Shown: positions 26,819-35,806, counted from the stretch's first letter. The stretch: 64,000 nucleotides of DNA from Thiomicrorhabdus lithotrophica (GCF_029201445.1 NZ_CP102381.1:992001-1056000); one strand, 5' to 3'. Made by a program: numbers and translations. The notes: generated by a model not told the origin, from the sequence alone.

Positions 26819-29209
26819 ATGCAAAAACTATCCTCTCAGCAACTCTATCGTTTCACGAATTTAGCTCAAACAGATTTTGATCCCAAAGATACCAAAGGTA
26901 AAGATGCTGAAATCTTAGATTTTATGCAACACTTTCACCCGCGTGCTTATCAATCTTTGAATTTTGGTCTGCATATGAAACGTAATCACAACCATATCTT
27001 TATTATGGGTGAGCCTGGTATTGGTCGTATCGGTATGACTAAGGCGATGTTGACTAAATCGGCTCAGCAAAAGCCGATACCGGATGATGTAGTGTTAGTG
27101 TCGGATTTTAGTGAGGCAAATAAAACGCAGTATTTGTATTTTGAAGCTGGAGTGGGGATTGAATTTAAAACATCCGTTGAGTCTTTTGTCACTCAATTGA
27201 AAACACAGCTTCCCGTTTTGTTTGATGGGCACGCTTATCAGCTGAGAAGTCAGCTACTTGAAAATGAGTTGAATGAGAAGCAAGAAGAAGTTTTGAGGGC
27301 GGCTTTTGAATTAGCGGATAAGCTGAGTATTTCGATTACACAGACGGAAAATAATTTTTTGTTAACTGCTATTATTGATAACAAAAATTATCGAGCGGCT
27401 GAGTTAAAGAGTTTTGATGAAGCAATTCAAAAACATTTTTTGGAAGCCTTTGATCAAGTCGAAGAAGCATTAAATAAAGGACTGACTCACTTTCCATTTT
27501 TGCAACATGAGTATATGGATGCTGGTAAACGGTTAAATACCGATGTAGCAAATGAATATTTAGAACCTTTAATTAAAACTTTAAAAATGGAGTTTGCTAA
27601 GACACCGGAGGTAGTAGGTTACTTAGACTCATTACAAAAGAGTATTGTGTCTAAATTACATTTATTTTGGGATCAAAGTGCTGATCAGGTTACAGCAAAT
27701 AATCAATCGAGTATGGACGAGCTTCTTTCAGAACAGCAAGGTTTGTCTATTTTTGAGGTGAATTTACTGGTTGATCATCGTGATTTAAATCATGCTCCTA
27801 TTATTTATGAACAAAATGCAACCATGCCTAAAATGTTTGGTTATACCATCAATTCCGCTGCCGCCAACGCAACGGATACCGTCAGCCTTGCTATGAGTCA
27901 TCAGGCTGGTTTGTTACAAAAAGCCAATGGTGGTTATCTTATTTTAAACATTCAGTCTATTTTGAAAGACCCTGAAATTTGGTCTAGTTTGAAAGCGGCT
28001 TTAATGAGTAAGAAACTGAGCTTTGAAGTCCCATCATCAAGTAGCGTCGCCCCTTACCACTTACCTGATTTTCCGCTTGGTTTAACTTTGGTATTGGTAG
28101 GGCAAGCTGAGCATTTCTATGCTTTGCAAGAGATTGATGCGCAATTTAGCCGCTTGTTTAAGGTTCAGGTTGAGTTTGAGGTGGAGCTTTCTCGCACAGC
28201 TGAACATGAGCTTACTTTAGCTAAACAACTCGCATCAGAAGTTGAAGGCTGGGAAGATTTGCCGGTAGAAACGTCTGCTTTTGAACGCTTAATTGAATAT
28301 GCTTCAAGAATGGCAGAGGACGAAAGTCGTTTATATAGTAACAAAGCGATTTTGCGAGATGTCTTAGCAGAGGCAAATGCATTTGCACGCGCAAATAGAG
28401 AGGAGTCAGTGTGTCGTCAGACAATAGAGGCGACTATTCAACAGCGCGAATTTCATACAGGTTTGATGGAAGAATATTACCATCGTGCTATTACCGAGCA
28501 ACAAGTTCTGATTTTGACGGAAGGTCAACATGTTGGGATGGTTAATGGTTTAACTGTTTTAACAGTTGGACGTCAATCTTTTGGTCAACCCGTTCGTATT
28601 ACTGCACAAGCCTCTGCTGGAGATGAAGGTGTGGTGGATATTGAGCGTGAAGTTGAAATGGCTGGGCCGATTCACTCTAAAGGTATGTTAATACTTTCAG
28701 GCTATTTACGCGGTCGTTACATGAAGCAACGTGCATTAGGCTTTAGTGCTTCAATTGTAATGGAGCAATCCTATAATGGGGTAGAGGGTGATTCAGCTTC
28801 TTCAGCTGAGTTGTTGGCGTTAATTTCATCATTAGCGCAGTTACCAATGCGTCAGGATTTAGCTATTACAGGTTCTATTAATCAGTTTGGTGAAATTCAA
28901 CCGATTGGTGGTGTGAATGAAAAGATAGAAGGGTTCTATAAAATCTGTCATGCACGTGGGCTTACTGGAACTCAAGGTGTAATTATTCCGCAGGCAAATG
29001 CCAGTCATTTGATGCTTAATACCGAAGTTAGAAATGCGGTAGAGCAAGGTTTATTTCATGTTTATACCATGAGCCATATTGATGATGCTATTGGACTGTT
29101 TACAGGCGTTAAAGCTGGAAAATTAACCAAGAAAGGGGCTTTTTCTAAAAACAGTGTTAATGCTAAAGTGGTTGAGGCTTTAGAAGCGATGAATGAAAAA
29201 GCAAGTTAA
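26819..29209 (+). CDS. Lon-like ATP-dependent protease (LonB/YcbZ-type)
   Basis: A 796-aa cytoplasmic AAA+ protease of the Lon-related family. The N-terminal P-loop region reads GEPGIGRIGM (64-73), with Arg70 where the Walker A Lys would be. A long alpha-helical insert follows. The central block with NGGYLILNIQSIL is the Walker B-side AAA segment. The C-terminal Lon domain has the Ser659-Lys702 dyad (GDSAS and GGVNEKIEG), 43 residues apart as in Lon. Substrates are unknown. It is monocistronic with its own terminator. Confidence 0.88.
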   Translation: MQKLSSQQLYRFTNLAQTDFDPKDTKGKDAEILDFMQHFHPRAYQSLNFGLHMKRNHNHIFIMGEPGIGRIGMTKAMLTKSAQQKPIPDDVVLVSDFSEANKTQYLYFEAGVGIEFKTSVESFVTQLKTQLPVLFDGHAYQLRSQLLENELNEKQEEVLRAAFELADKLSISITQTENNFLLTAIIDNKNYRAAELKSFDEAIQKHFLEAFDQVEEALNKGLTHFPFLQHEYMDAGKRLNTDVANEYLEPLIKTLKMEFAKTPEVVGYLDSLQKSIVSKLHLFWDQSADQVTANNQSSMDELLSEQQGLSIFEVNLLVDHRDLNHAPIIYEQNATMPKMFGYTINSAAANATDTVSLAMSHQAGLLQKANGGYLILNIQSILKDPEIWSSLKAALMSKKLSFEVPSSSSVAPYHLPDFPLGLTLVLVGQAEHFYALQEIDAQFSRLFKVQVEFEVELSRTAEHELTLAKQLASEVEGWEDLPVETSAFERLIEYASRMAEDESRLYSNKAILRDVLAEANAFARANREESVCRQTIEATIQQREFHTGLMEEYYHRAITEQQVLILTEGQHVGMVNGLTVLTVGRQSFGQPVRITAQASAGDEGVVDIEREVEMAGPIHSKGMLILSGYLRGRYMKQRALGFSASIVMEQSYNGVEGDSASSAELLALISSLAQLPMRQDLAITGSINQFGEIQPIGGVNEKIEGFYKICHARGLTGTQGVIIPQANASHLMLNTEVRNAVEQGLFHVYTMSHIDDAIGLFTGVKAGKLTKKGAFSKNSVNAKVVEALEAMNEKAS

Positions 29210-29252
29210 TCAATAAAGATTCTGTGACAGTAGTTACAAAATAAACTCAATA

Positions 29253-29290
29253 AAAAACCGTTAAGCTTAATTAAGTTTAACGGTTTTTTT
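29253..29290 (+). terminator. rho-independent terminator of the Lon-like gene
   Basis: AAACCGTTAA and TTAACGGTTT form a long stem around an AT-rich loop, followed by Ts, 43 bases after the stop. Confidence 0.9.
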
Positions 29291-29352
29291 GTATTTGGAG
29301 CAACGGTAGAGGACTAAGATATAGGTCTAAATTAACTAAGCGTATTAATGTT

Positions 29353-29793
29353 CTAAATTAGTTTATCAAACTCATCATCGCTCATTTTCATCAGTTCATT
29401 TTCAAGTTTTGTCGTAGTAGCAATGAGGGCTTGAGAACTGTGTAATACATTATCCATAAGTTTTTGTTTTTGTTCTTGGCGTTGGCTATCCATTTTTGCT
29501 TGAGAGGTAAATAACCCCGCCTTTTTTGGCGTGCTATGCAGAAATTTGTAAAGCTCTCTATATTTGATGAAAACTTCTTCTAAATTAAGATTAATCTCTT
29601 TATAGCTTGGTAGATTTGATAGTTTTTGTCCTTGAGTGTAGTACCAGTTACCGAAATGACTATCGGTATGGATTATTGGGAGTTTGCGTGTGTCGACATG
29701 AAGACCAAGCAAATAACCTTGTACATCCGATCTCCACTGAATATGAGAAGATTTGGCAGTTCTAAGTTGGGCTAATGCTTCTTTTTTGCTCAT
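29353..29793 (-). CDS. degenerate stand-alone CZB-like protein
   Basis: A 146-aa cytoplasmic protein that aligns without gaps to the next gene across its N-terminal CZB-like domain (HIQWR at 17-21; FGNWYYTQGQKLSNL at 47-61). Of the four expected zinc ligands only His17 remains; positions 45, 71 and 75 are Ser, Leu and Phe. The C-terminal half is a charged helix (QRQEQKQKLMDNVLHSSQALIATTTKLENE) ending MSDDEFDKLI, parallel to the paralog. It lies 26 bases after the paralog and is likely cotranscribed. It probably does not bind zinc in the canonical way. Confidence 0.75.
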   Translation of the reverse strand: MSKKEALAQLRTAKSSHIQWRSDVQGYLLGLHVDTRKLPIIHTDSHFGNWYYTQGQKLSNLPSYKEINLNLEEVFIKYRELYKFLHSTPKKAGLFTSQAKMDSQRQEQKQKLMDNVLHSSQALIATTTKLENELMKMSDDEFDKLI

Positions 29794-29819
29794 TTTAATC
29801 CTTAACAGTCACTCTATTT

Positions 29820-30269
29820 TTAATAGAGTGCTTCAATTTCTTCATCCGTTAAATCCATGACTTCTCGTTCCAGCATATTAATGGCTTCAAGTAAGTTTTC
29901 AGAAACAGCAACCAAGTTTTGCATAAGTTCTTGTGCCTGTTTTTGATTTTTTTCACGGGCTTTGTCTTTAGAGGTAAATAAACCACCAAACATGCCTTTT
30001 TTGGTTTCACCAAACATCAGTTTAAAAATTTCCATGTAAATTTGATGAAGCATGGCATGAGGACCGTCAATAGCGGCATAACCGCTTAAATTAGATAACA
30101 TTTGACCACTACCGTAATACCATTGACCAAATTTACAATTGGTATGAATAACGGGTACATGATTTTGATCGATAGAAAAACCACCCACAATAGCTTGTGC
30201 ATAAGCACGCCATTGTATATGAGCCGCTTTAGCAGCTCTTAACTGAGTAATTATGTCTTTCTTAGTCAT
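29820..30269 (-). CDS. stand-alone CZB (chemoreceptor zinc-binding) domain protein
   Basis: A 149-aa cytoplasmic protein with the CZB pattern: His17 in HIQW, Cys45 in NCKFGQWYY, and His71/His75 in HAMLH. CZB domains bind zinc and modulate chemoreceptors or diguanylate cyclases; here there is no attached output domain. The C-terminal half (about 90-149) is a charged helix with KDKAREKNQKQAQELMQN, ending LTDEEIEALY. It is the first gene of a tandem pair with a diverged paralog. The partner protein is unknown. Confidence 0.82.
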   Translation of the reverse strand: MTKKDIITQLRAAKAAHIQWRAYAQAIVGGFSIDQNHVPVIHTNCKFGQWYYGSGQMLSNLSGYAAIDGPHAMLHQIYMEIFKLMFGETKKGMFGGLFTSKDKAREKNQKQAQELMQNLVAVSENLLEAINMLEREVMDLTDEEIEALY

Positions 30270-30585
30270 TTTCTATCCCTTTGTCTCATTTGAAAACACT
30301 ACCAAGTGATTTCTTTGGTTAAGCACTCTTGATGCCACCATTGAGTTTTTATATTTTTTATTGGTTTAATCTAATAAGTAGACACTTTTGTTAGAAGTTA
30401 GAAGCTTGCCATTATCAAGACCTCTAGGTACTGTGTGTCTTGTGAGAATTACTTAATTGATTTTACAAAAGAATTGATAGAAAACAAGCCAAAGTTCAGA
30501 TTGTTTTTTTAAAGTATAATGTTTAATATATTTTCATGTATAAATTTTAAGTAATTTTTCTTATTAGTTGTGTGTTTTAACGGTT
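30270..30585. promoter_or_regulatory. 316-bp intergenic region upstream of the CZB pair
   Basis: AT-rich, with no supported gene, no terminator-like hairpin and no palindrome copy. It should hold the promoter of the minus-strand CZB genes and the 3' end of the DUF2062 transcript. Nothing further identified. Confidence 0.4.
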
Positions 30586-31098
30586 TTATGACACCTTTCT
30601 AGATTTCCAGTTTTTAACCACATGATGTCGCCATAGCAATTGTAGTGCAAAGTATGATAGAAAACCGAGCACTAAACCGACAACGGTACTACCTAAATAT
30701 AAAGGTAACCATAAGTCACCCAAAACATTCATCATCCAATCCCAGCTTAATTCAAAAGAGAGGGTTTCATTTGCTTCTTGACCGAGGATTAATGTACCAA
30801 CAACGTAATTAAAGTAAAAAATGGGGCCCATTGTTAAAGGGTTACTAATCCAAACTAAAGCAACACTAAGAGGCAAGTTCGCTCTAAATAAGATGGCCGT
30901 GAGAGCGGAAAAAATCATTTGTGATGGAAGAGGGATCGACATCCAAAAGAGTCCAATGACAAACGCTTTAGATACAGAGTGCCTGTTAAGGTGCCAGATA
31001 TTAGGATTGTGCAACCATGTGCCAAGTACACCCAAACCTTTCATGGCTTTAATTTTATCTGGATGAGGTATATAGCGTCTAATGAGTTTCTTGGGCAT
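30586..31098 (-). CDS. DUF2062 family membrane protein
   Basis: A 170-aa inner-membrane protein with about three hydrophobic segments. The family signature SKAFVIGLFWMSIPLPSQM (43-61) precedes ISNPLTMGPIFYFNYVVG (about 84-101). Function is unknown. Genes of this family often adjoin comEC and lpxK. Its start codon (31096-31098) overlaps the 5' end of the divergent comEC, so both must be expressed from promoters within each other's coding or leader DNA. Confidence 0.85.
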   Translation of the reverse strand: MPKKLIRRYIPHPDKIKAMKGLGVLGTWLHNPNIWHLNRHSVSKAFVIGLFWMSIPLPSQMIFSALTAILFRANLPLSVALVWISNPLTMGPIFYFNYVVGTLILGQEANETLSFELSWDWMMNVLGDLWLPLYLGSTVVGLVLGFLSYFALQLLWRHHVVKNWKSRKVS

Positions 31099-33724
31099 GT
31101 TTATTCAATTTGTTATTGGCGTCGTAGTCACTACTATTCTATGTTATCAGCTAACTAACTTTCCACCCTTATGGGTAGGTTGGCTATTGGTTGTTTTAAT
31201 GACCTTTAGTTTACTATTAATAATGTGCTTGAATACAACAAATAAATTACTGGTTAAATATTTTTGTAGTCTTTCAAAAAAGTTCAAAATTATTAAACAG
31301 CATACTCTTTTCTTTAACTTATTGTTAAGTATCGTGTTTGCTATGAATTTAGTGTTTTGGCAAGGATATTTTTCACCAAAAATCGATTCGTATTGGTATA
31401 ACAAGCCGACAATTATTGAGGCAAAAATAACCAATATCCCAACGGTTGTTAAAGCTAAAGGCTTCTATAAAATTGCCTTTGAAGCGGATTTACAAAAAGT
31501 TTCAAACCTAAAAAAGAGTCAAAACCATATTAATGACCAGGCCTGGTCATATCGTCATCCTAGAATAAAGATAAATTGGTATTTATCCTTTGAAGATTTT
31601 AAACAGATAACATCACAGCCCACTACGGGAGAAGTTTGGCAGTTTTATGCTAAGTTAAGAGCGAACCATGCCGCAATGAATTCAGGCGGTAGAGATTACG
31701 AGGCCTGGTTGTTTCATAACCATATTGATGCTAAAGCCTCAGTTTCTGGGCTTGTTACCAAAACGAATAAAAACACTGGGCTAGCCCAATCTAAAGCAGT
31801 CAAATTAATAGACCAAACGTTATTTGATTTAAGTGTTTGGCGTTTTAATAGTTCAGTTTTTTTGCAAGAAATATTGGTTGATAGTCCTTACCAATCTATC
31901 TATAACGCATTGTTAATTGGCGATAAATCACAAATTACTGATAAGTATTGGAAGCTATTTCATCAGACGGGTACTATCCATTTAATGGCTATTTCTGGCT
32001 TACATATGGGAATTATGGCCATTATTGGATTTTGGGTTTTTAAACTGTTTTGGTGGTTAGGGTTATATCGCCTGCAATCTATTAACTTGCCAACATTAAC
32101 CGCCATAGGAGCAGTGCTGTTTGCTACAGCCTATTTAATCGTTTCCGGCGGCGCGATACCTACCCAAAGAGCTTGGATAATGGTTATGACCATTTTAGGC
32201 TTTCTTTGGATAAGAAGAAGCTTTCAACCCTGGAGTGCTTTAGCCATGGCCGCATTGTTGGTGATTGTTTGGGATTCTCGAGCGGTTTTAAGCACGGGGT
32301 TTTGGCTCTCATTCAGTGCGGTTGCCATTATCTTTTTTAGTTTACGGTTATTTAAAGACAAGCCTAAATGGCAGCAATTGGTTGCGATGCAGTTCATGTT
32401 GTCGGCAGGGTTGGCACCACTCATTTTATGGAATTTTTATGAAGTTGCACTATATGGCTTACTAGCAAACTTAATTGCGGTACCATTTGTGACCCTTATT
32501 GGTTTGCCAGGGCTATTTTTAGGTGTTGTTCTAGGCATAGTTTCAGTTTCTTTGGGTCAAAGTTTTATTAAACTACTTGATTGGTTTTGGGCACAGTTAT
32601 GGGCGTATTTAGATTGGGTTACTAGGTTGCCAAATATAGAGGTTACAGGCTTAGAACATTCGATATCTTGGTTAATTTTTTCTGTCTTTAGCTTTCTTCT
32701 TATCTATTTTATATTTCAGAAATTAAATGTTCGGTATGGTTTATCCGTTTGGATTTTACCAGGCCTATTACTGGTTTACTTTTTAGCTTTAGTTTTTTAT
32801 CCCTATTCGTTGCCACGTCCGAGCAATGAAATGGAAAACAAGCAGGCCTGGCTAACCGTTTTAGATGTAGGGCAAGGGCAGGCCATTGTGATTGAAACGG
32901 CGAATCATGTCATGGTTTATGACACAGGGGCTAAGTGGGGTGAAACAACCGATGCCGCTAAAACGGTTGTTTTGCCTTATTTAAAATCACAAGGCTGGCA
33001 ACAGGTAGATATGTTGATGATTAGTCATAGTGATTTAGACCATGCGGGTGGTACGCAAACTGTTTTAGACAATATAAAAGTTATTAAGCGTTTAAGTGGT
33101 CAGCCAAATGAGGTTAACAAGCAACTATCTGAAAAATCTAAAACATCCAAAACATCAATAGATTTGAATGCTGGTTTTGTTCTTTGTCATAGTGACCAGG
33201 CCTGGTGGTTTGATAATGTTTATTTTGAAGTGTTATCCCCTTTTTCTGAACGAGAAAATACACCGCTAAAGAGTGATAATGATTTGTCTTGTGTGCTTAA
33301 AATCTCGAATAATCAGTACTCTGTTTTGATAACGGGGGATTTAAGCCAGAAGGGTGAAAAGTTTCTAATGGAAAAATATCAAACACAACCACAAAAACTG
33401 CAGGCTGATCTATTGGTAGCAGGGCATCATGGTAGTAAGTCATCTACTTCTAAAGCGTGGTTAGAGGCTGTGAATCCTAATAAGGTTGTTTTTTCAGCAG
33501 GTTATTTAAATAGATATAAATTCCCTAACACCGAAGTCATTAAAAGAATTGAAAATCTTAACTTCCAGCAACCTATAAAATGGTGGAATACAGCGTGTTC
33601 TGGTGGCGTGTCGTTTGAATTGAATAATTTGGGCGTGGATTTACGTTATGAGACTCGCAAAAATCAACGTAAATGGTATCATCACTCCTGTTTACAATCT
33701 CAGCAAGGAACCTATTTTCAGTGA
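31082..33724 (+). CDS. comEC: DNA internalization channel ComEC/Rec2
   Basis: ComEC is the inner-membrane channel that passes single-stranded DNA into the cytoplasm during natural transformation. The 880-aa protein has N-terminal helices with an OB-like region (about 1-210), a central competence domain with many helices (about 250-570; ALLIGDKSQIT, LMAISGLHMGIM) and a C-terminal metallo-beta-lactamase-like domain (DVGQGQAIVIE, SHSDLDHAGG, AGHHGSKSSTS). The gene carries two exact palindromes and two one-sided motif copies. The start may be 31082 or ATG 31097. Its TGA overlaps the GTG start of lpxK. Confidence 0.93.
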   Translation: MSFLGMFIQFVIGVVVTTILCYQLTNFPPLWVGWLLVVLMTFSLLLIMCLNTTNKLLVKYFCSLSKKFKIIKQHTLFFNLLLSIVFAMNLVFWQGYFSPKIDSYWYNKPTIIEAKITNIPTVVKAKGFYKIAFEADLQKVSNLKKSQNHINDQAWSYRHPRIKINWYLSFEDFKQITSQPTTGEVWQFYAKLRANHAAMNSGGRDYEAWLFHNHIDAKASVSGLVTKTNKNTGLAQSKAVKLIDQTLFDLSVWRFNSSVFLQEILVDSPYQSIYNALLIGDKSQITDKYWKLFHQTGTIHLMAISGLHMGIMAIIGFWVFKLFWWLGLYRLQSINLPTLTAIGAVLFATAYLIVSGGAIPTQRAWIMVMTILGFLWIRRSFQPWSALAMAALLVIVWDSRAVLSTGFWLSFSAVAIIFFSLRLFKDKPKWQQLVAMQFMLSAGLAPLILWNFYEVALYGLLANLIAVPFVTLIGLPGLFLGVVLGIVSVSLGQSFIKLLDWFWAQLWAYLDWVTRLPNIEVTGLEHSISWLIFSVFSFLLIYFIFQKLNVRYGLSVWILPGLLLVYFLALVFYPYSLPRPSNEMENKQAWLTVLDVGQGQAIVIETANHVMVYDTGAKWGETTDAAKTVVLPYLKSQGWQQVDMLMISHSDLDHAGGTQTVLDNIKVIKRLSGQPNEVNKQLSEKSKTSKTSIDLNAGFVLCHSDQAWWFDNVYFEVLSPFSERENTPLKSDNDLSCVLKISNNQYSVLITGDLSQKGEKFLMEKYQTQPQKLQADLLVAGHHGSKSSTSKAWLEAVNPNKVVFSAGYLNRYKFPNTEVIKRIENLNFQQPIKWWNTACSGGVSFELNNLGVDLRYETRKNQRKWYHHSCLQSQQGTYFQ
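31533..31550. repeat. dispersed palindrome, perfect 18-bp copy 8 (in comEC)
   Basis: ATGACCAGGCCTGGTCAT is perfectly symmetric and read in comEC as DQAWS. The core 12-mer is 31536-31547. Confidence 0.92.
31701..31709 (+). repeat. one-sided motif copy in comEC (AGGCCTGGT)
   Basis: Reads AGGCCTGGTT on the coding strand and encodes EAWL. The left side does not complete the palindrome. Confidence 0.6.
32758..32766 (-). repeat. one-sided motif copy in comEC (AGGCCTGGT on minus strand)
   Basis: Coding strand TTACCAGGCCTATT; the minus strand reads AGGCCTGGTAA. A further near copy, AGGCCTGGC, lies about 85 bases downstream (near 32844) and is read as QAWL. Confidence 0.6.
33195..33206. repeat. dispersed palindrome ACCAGGCCTGGT, copy 9 (in comEC)
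   Basis: Lies in the beta-lactamase-like part of comEC and encodes DQAWW, the same DQAW reading as copy 8. Confidence 0.9.
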
Positions 33725-34758
33725 GCTGGCCGCAATTTTGGATTACTAAAAAATGGCAAAGCGTTTTAATGTTGCCGTTATCAAAGCTTGTCTGTTGGGA
33801 GGCTTCTCGACGTCTAAACAAATTTCATTTGTCTCCCCCTCACAACCAAACAAAAGCCAAGGTTATCGTGGTGGGCAATGTGGTTGTAGGCGGAACGGGT
33901 AAAACGCCTTTTATTATTTGGTTAGCTAAGCAGTTACAAGCAAAAGGGCTGAGAGTCGGAATTATCAGTCGTGGTTATGGCGCAACAAATAAAAAGTGGC
34001 CGTATTGGGTAACAAGTAACAGTAATTCGGTTGATTGTGGTGATGAACCGCTTATGCTTTTTAAACAAACAGGCTGTCCCGTTGCGGTCTCTCCCAAACG
34101 AGTCCAGGCATTAGAGTTACTCAATAAGAAATCTCAATGCGATGTAGTCATTAGCGATGATGGTTTACAGCATTATGCTTTAGCTCGTGATATTGAAATC
34201 GTGTTAATTGATGCCAAAAGGCAATTTGGTAATGGTTTATGCCTGCCGTCAGGCCCATTAAGAGAACCTGTGACGCGTTTAACTCGGGTAGACTTTACGG
34301 TTTGGAATGATTTACAAGACAGTGAAGAGATTCCGCAACTTTCTATAGCGCAATCTAATCCTTCAAAGATGCAGCTTAAACCCGCCTGCTTTAGGTTAGT
34401 TGGTTGGCCTGAAATTACGTTAAGCATTGAAGGATTTTTGGAAACCTACCCAAAAGAATCTGTTTTGGCAATGGCGGGAATTGGTAACCCAGCACGTTTT
34501 TTTGAAACTTTAGAAAGTATCGGTTTAAAAGTGGACGGTAGTGCCTTTGATGACCATTATGCCTACCAAAAAAGTGATATTGAAAAAGTCCTCAAACGCT
34601 CTTCCAAGACAATTGATGAAAAACCATTAATTATGACTGAAAAAGATGCGGTAAAATGTACTCAGTTTGCTGAATCGGAAAAGCACTGGTGGTATTTAGA
34701 AGTATCCGCTGCGTGTGATGAAAATATCATCAAAGATATTATGCAACGTTGTAAGTAG
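33721..34758 (+). CDS. lpxK: tetraacyldisaccharide 4'-kinase
   Basis: LpxK phosphorylates the lipid A disaccharide precursor at the 4' position at the inner membrane. From GTG 33721 the protein has 345 aa and begins VSWPQFW. This start has AAGGA 9 bases upstream and overlaps the comEC stop (GTGA). The longer frame to 33673 lies wholly inside comEC. The P-loop VVGNVVVGGTGKTPFIIWLA and ISRGYG follow, then DEPLML and SDDGLQHY typical of LpxK. It leads the conserved lpxK-ycaR-kdsB block. Confidence 0.94.
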   Translation: MSWPQFWITKKWQSVLMLPLSKLVCWEASRRLNKFHLSPPHNQTKAKVIVVGNVVVGGTGKTPFIIWLAKQLQAKGLRVGIISRGYGATNKKWPYWVTSNSNSVDCGDEPLMLFKQTGCPVAVSPKRVQALELLNKKSQCDVVISDDGLQHYALARDIEIVLIDAKRQFGNGLCLPSGPLREPVTRLTRVDFTVWNDLQDSEEIPQLSIAQSNPSKMQLKPACFRLVGWPEITLSIEGFLETYPKESVLAMAGIGNPARFFETLESIGLKVDGSAFDDHYAYQKSDIEKVLKRSSKTIDEKPLIMTEKDAVKCTQFAESEKHWWYLEVSAACDENIIKDIMQRCK

Positions 34759-34784
34759 TCGACTAAGTAGTCTTAACCAAGTTT

Positions 34785-34799
34785 GCAGTGTTTCACTGC
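34785..34799 (+). other. small hairpin between lpxK and ycaR
   Basis: GCAGTG, a TTT loop, then CACTGC, with outer CTTAA/TTAAG complementarity (about 34771-34803). No T-run follows. It may stabilise the mRNA or attenuate expression; the role is unknown. Confidence 0.4.
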
Positions 34800-34825
34800 T
34801 TAAGCGCAAAACATAAGAGTAGAAA

Positions 34826-35026
34826 ATGGATCCAAAATTATTAGAAATCTTAGTTTGTCCTGTGAGTAAAACCAAACTTATCTTTGATAAAAGCACCCAA
34901 GAGTTGATCTCTACAGCCGCTAATTTAGCTTTTCCAGTGAGAGATGGTATTCCTATTTTACTTGAAAATGAAGCGCGTCAATTAAGTGCTGAAGAAGTAG
35001 AAACTTACCGTAAACAAAAAAGCTGA
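34826..35026 (+). CDS. ycaR: Trm112/YcaR family small protein
   Basis: A 66-aa protein of the Trm112/YcaR family, starting [18 protein letters not shown]. Only one Cys of the usual zinc pair is visible (CPVSK rather than CPxC), as in many bacterial members. [11 protein letters not shown] is the conserved C-terminal segment. The position between lpxK and kdsB is the standard gammaproteobacterial arrangement. Function remains uncertain. Confidence 0.9.
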   Translation: MDPKLLEILVCPVSKTKLIFDKSTQELISTAANLAFPVRDGIPILLENEARQLSAEEVETYRKQKS

Positions 35027-35038
35027 TTTTAGTTAACT

Positions 35039-35806
35039 ATGTCTTTCTCGATTATTATTCCCGCACGTTTTGAATCTAGCCGTTTGCCTGGTAAGCCTTT
35101 AATGGATATTCATGGTAAGCCAATGATTCAATGGACTTGGCAACAAGCCAAAAAATCAGGTGCTGAACGTATTATTATTGCAACAGAATCTCAACAAGTT
35201 AAAGAAGCTTGTGAGGCATTTGGTGCAGAAGTCTGTATAACAGGTAATCAGCATCAATCAGGTACAGAGCGTATTGCAGAGGTGATTGAACTCGCCAATA
35301 TTGCAGATGATGAAATTATAGTCAATGTGCAGGGTGATGAACCGATGTTGCCAGCTGAATTAATTCATCAAGTGGCAGAAGGTCTGGAAACACACACTAA
35401 AACGCAAATGGCAACATTATGCGAGCCTATAGAAACCGTTGAAACGGTGTTTGACCCTCACGCAGTGAAAGTATCTCGAGACGTGAATAATTTTGCTATC
35501 AATTTTAGTCGAGCGCCATTGCCTTGGTCACGAGATACTTTTGCAGGGCAAGATAAAACTTTACCAGCTAATTGGGCATATAAGCGTCATATTGGTTTGT
35601 ACGCCTATAGAGCAGGGTTTGTTAAGCAGTATGTTGCTTGGCCTGAATGCGAATTGGAACAAGTTGAAAAACTAGAGCAACTTAGAGTCTTATGGCATGG
35701 TGAAGATATTTTAGTTTTAGATGCGCTATGTCATGCAGGTGTTGGAGTCGATACCACTCAAGATTTAGAACAGGTTCGTAAGCTGTTGAAAGGAATATCA
35801 GCTTAA
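35039..35806 (+). CDS. kdsB: 3-deoxy-manno-octulosonate cytidylyltransferase
   Basis: KdsB activates KDO as CMP-KDO for lipopolysaccharide inner-core assembly. The 255-aa length is normal. Conserved blocks are IIPARFESSRLPGKPL (nucleotide site, 5-20), VNVQGDEP (about 100-107), RAPLPWSR and KRHIGLYAYR, and the C-terminal ELEQVEKLEQLRVLWHG. It follows ycaR by 12 bases. Confidence 0.97.
   Translation: MSFSIIIPARFESSRLPGKPLMDIHGKPMIQWTWQQAKKSGAERIIIATESQQVKEACEAFGAEVCITGNQHQSGTERIAEVIELANIADDEIIVNVQGDEPMLPAELIHQVAEGLETHTKTQMATLCEPIETVETVFDPHAVKVSRDVNNFAINFSRAPLPWSRDTFAGQDKTLPANWAYKRHIGLYAYRAGFVKQYVAWPECELEQVEKLEQLRVLWHGEDILVLDALCHAGVGVDTTQDLEQVRKLLKGISA

Noticed and set aside
33673-33720. Longer N-terminus of lpxK from 33673
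   Set aside because: Lies wholly inside comEC and gives 16 residues not typical of LpxK. GTG 33721 has a ribosome site and a stop-start overlap.
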